Positions 26,703 to 27,674 of a stretch of DNA of 27,674 nucleotides are shown in pieces. Each line of letters begins with the position of its first letter. Position 1 is the first letter of the stretch. Origin of the DNA: GCA-002701945 sp964442015 (lineage in GTDB: Bacteria > Fidelibacterota > Marinisomatia > Marinisomatales > TCS55); the NCBI GenBank assembly GCA_964442015.1, contig CAYTYA010000019.1, positions 1 to 27,674 of the forward strand, written 5' to 3'. The notes beneath the pieces are model-generated. The model saw only the letters and a program-made list of their open reading frames with translations, did not search any database and was not told the origin of the DNA. A program made the position numbers and the translations under genes.

Positions 26703-27674
26703 ATGGATTTATTAATTAATAGGTTGAAAGGTAGTTTTATTACTTTTTTTCTATGTTTATTATTTAGTCAATCATTCCTTTTTTCTCAAGATATTCCTAT
26801 TAAGTATTATGGGAGGGATTCGTTTACCATAGAAGGAAGTGCAATTGTTGACTCACTTAAAGAAAGCCCCTATGATCGCTTACCATATTCTTATAAATCT
26901 ATTGTACGTGAACCTGTTTGGGAACTATCAAAGAATTCTGCTGGTTTATCTATACGTTTTAATACAAACTCATCATTAATTAGGGTTAAATGGCAAGTAT
27001 TGAATGATGAAAGCATGAATCATATGACAGAAACTGGTATAAAGGGTGTTGACCTATATTTTAATAATTCAGGGTTTTGGCAATATCTAGGTACTGGAAG
27101 ACCACATGATACAATGAAGAATGATCAGTTAATTGTAAGCAATATGTCATCTGCAATGAGAGAATACAAACTTTACTTGCCACTATATGATGGAATTGAA
27201 TCACTTGAAATTGGAATTGATTCTAATACTGTAATGGTAAAACCAATAAAAGAAACCCAAAAACCTATTGTTTTTTATGGTACTAGTATAACACAGGGTG
27301 GCTGTGCTACTAGACCTGGCATGGCTCATACAAATATTATATCAAGAAAATTGGGTCTTAACTGCATTAATTATGGTTTTAGCGGTAATGGTAGGATGGA
27401 ACCTGAAATTGCAACTTTAATAGCAGATATTGATGCCTATTTTTATGTAATTGAATGTATGGCTAATGTTTCAAAAGACCAGATAAAAGAGAATACTATT
27501 CCACTAGTAAAAATAATACGAGATAAACAACCGAAAATCCCAATTCTGTTTGTTGAAAATATTATGTTTGAAAGTGGATATCTAGACTCTTTGGTTAATA
27601 ATGATTTATTAGAAGAAGATAAAGAATTAAAACATCAATTTAATATTATGGTTCATAATGGTATACAGAATCTA
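26703..27674 (+). CDS. SGNH hydrolase family protein with GxDLY N-terminal domain, 3' end outside the window
   Basis: 324 residues are open to the last base of the window. A signal sequence ends near residue 28 (LCLLFSQSFLFSQ). About 30-180 is a beta-sandwich with the G115-V-D-L-Y119 signature of the domain that precedes SGNH hydrolases in this family; about 185 onward is the hydrolase with FYGTSITQGG (nucleophile S195), NYGFSGNG (oxyanion glycine region 223-230) and ECMANVS (N255). The Asp-His block would lie beyond the window. Members are predicted carbohydrate esterases, exported to the periplasm or outside. It lies 21 bp after the LamG gene, making it the fifth visible gene of the operon that starts at 21286. 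It is a different SGNH lineage from the esterase at 24696. Confidence 0.9.
   Translation, partial: MDLLINRLKGSFITFFLCLLFSQSFLFSQDIPIKYYGRDSFTIEGSAIVDSLKESPYDRLPYSYKSIVREPVWELSKNSAGLSIRFNTNSSLIRVKWQVLNDESMNHMTETGIKGVDLYFNNSGFWQYLGTGRPHDTMKNDQLIVSNMSSAMREYKLYLPLYDGIESLEIGIDSNTVMVKPIKETQKPIVFYGTSITQGGCATRPGMAHTNIISRKLGLNCINYGFSGNGRMEPEIATLIADIDAYFYVIECMANVSKDQIKENTIPLVKIIRDKQPKIPILFVENIMFESGYLDSLVNNDLLEEDKELKHQFNIMVHNGIQNL

Overview
The window is an AT-rich, gene-dense stretch of a bacterial chromosome that reads like a metagenome-assembled scaffold: it holds three runs of exactly 100 N. It most resembles the FCB group (Bacteroidota, Ignavibacteria, Marinimicrobia and relatives). Five secreted proteins end in a C-terminal domain opening with the (N/A)YPNPFN(P/Q) signature of type IX secretion (T9SS) cargo. 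There are two SusC-like TonB-dependent receptors with N-terminal carboxypeptidase-regulatory-like domains, several lipoproteins, and no SusD-like partner. Absence of SusD plus the exact NYPNPFNP tails makes a Marinimicrobia (SAR406)-like marine bacterium my first guess; this is inference from style, not from a phylogenetic marker.

Left block, minus strand (6250 down to 1): a periplasmic GH13 amylase/neopullulanase, a lipoprotein parvulin-type prolyl isomerase, a TonB-dependent receptor, and the start of a small secreted protein. The first three genes are joined by TAATG stop/start overlaps and the fourth start overlaps the receptor stop by 7 nt, so this is a tightly coupled operon, best read as an alpha-glucan uptake and degradation unit. 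Divergent from it (6359/6377 onward, plus strand) is a large T9SS-exported GH13 enzyme with a CBM48-like module, followed by a CotH-kinase/lamin-tail T9SS protein that is interrupted by an assembly gap.

Middle block (11837-16323, plus): a SAM-dependent methyltransferase cut by a second gap; a dockerin-serine hydrolase fusion; a glycosyltransferase of the DUF3524/GTDC1 type, the family that includes the vertebrate tRNA-queuosine mannosyltransferase; a proline-iminopeptidase-like lipoprotein; and, translationally coupled to it, a 105-aa single-pass membrane protein.

Right block (16370-27674, plus): an acidic Cys-containing T9SS cargo protein interrupted by a third gap, a GH18 chitinase-like T9SS protein, a parallel beta-helix T9SS protein with a very strong ribosome binding site and a strong intrinsic terminator, then a run of genes that looks like one operon: small lipoprotein, second TonB-dependent receptor, SGNH esterase lipoprotein, LamG-containing lipoprotein, and a GxDLY-type SGNH hydrolase running off the window.

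Taken together, the window encodes an outer-surface and periplasmic glycan-processing programme: cell-surface GH13, GH18 and beta-helix proteins would process polymers outside, TonB receptors would import oligosaccharides, and the periplasmic GH13 and esterases would finish them. I saw no tRNA, rRNA, CRISPR array, insertion sequence or prophage, and no gene-free stretch above 300 bases.
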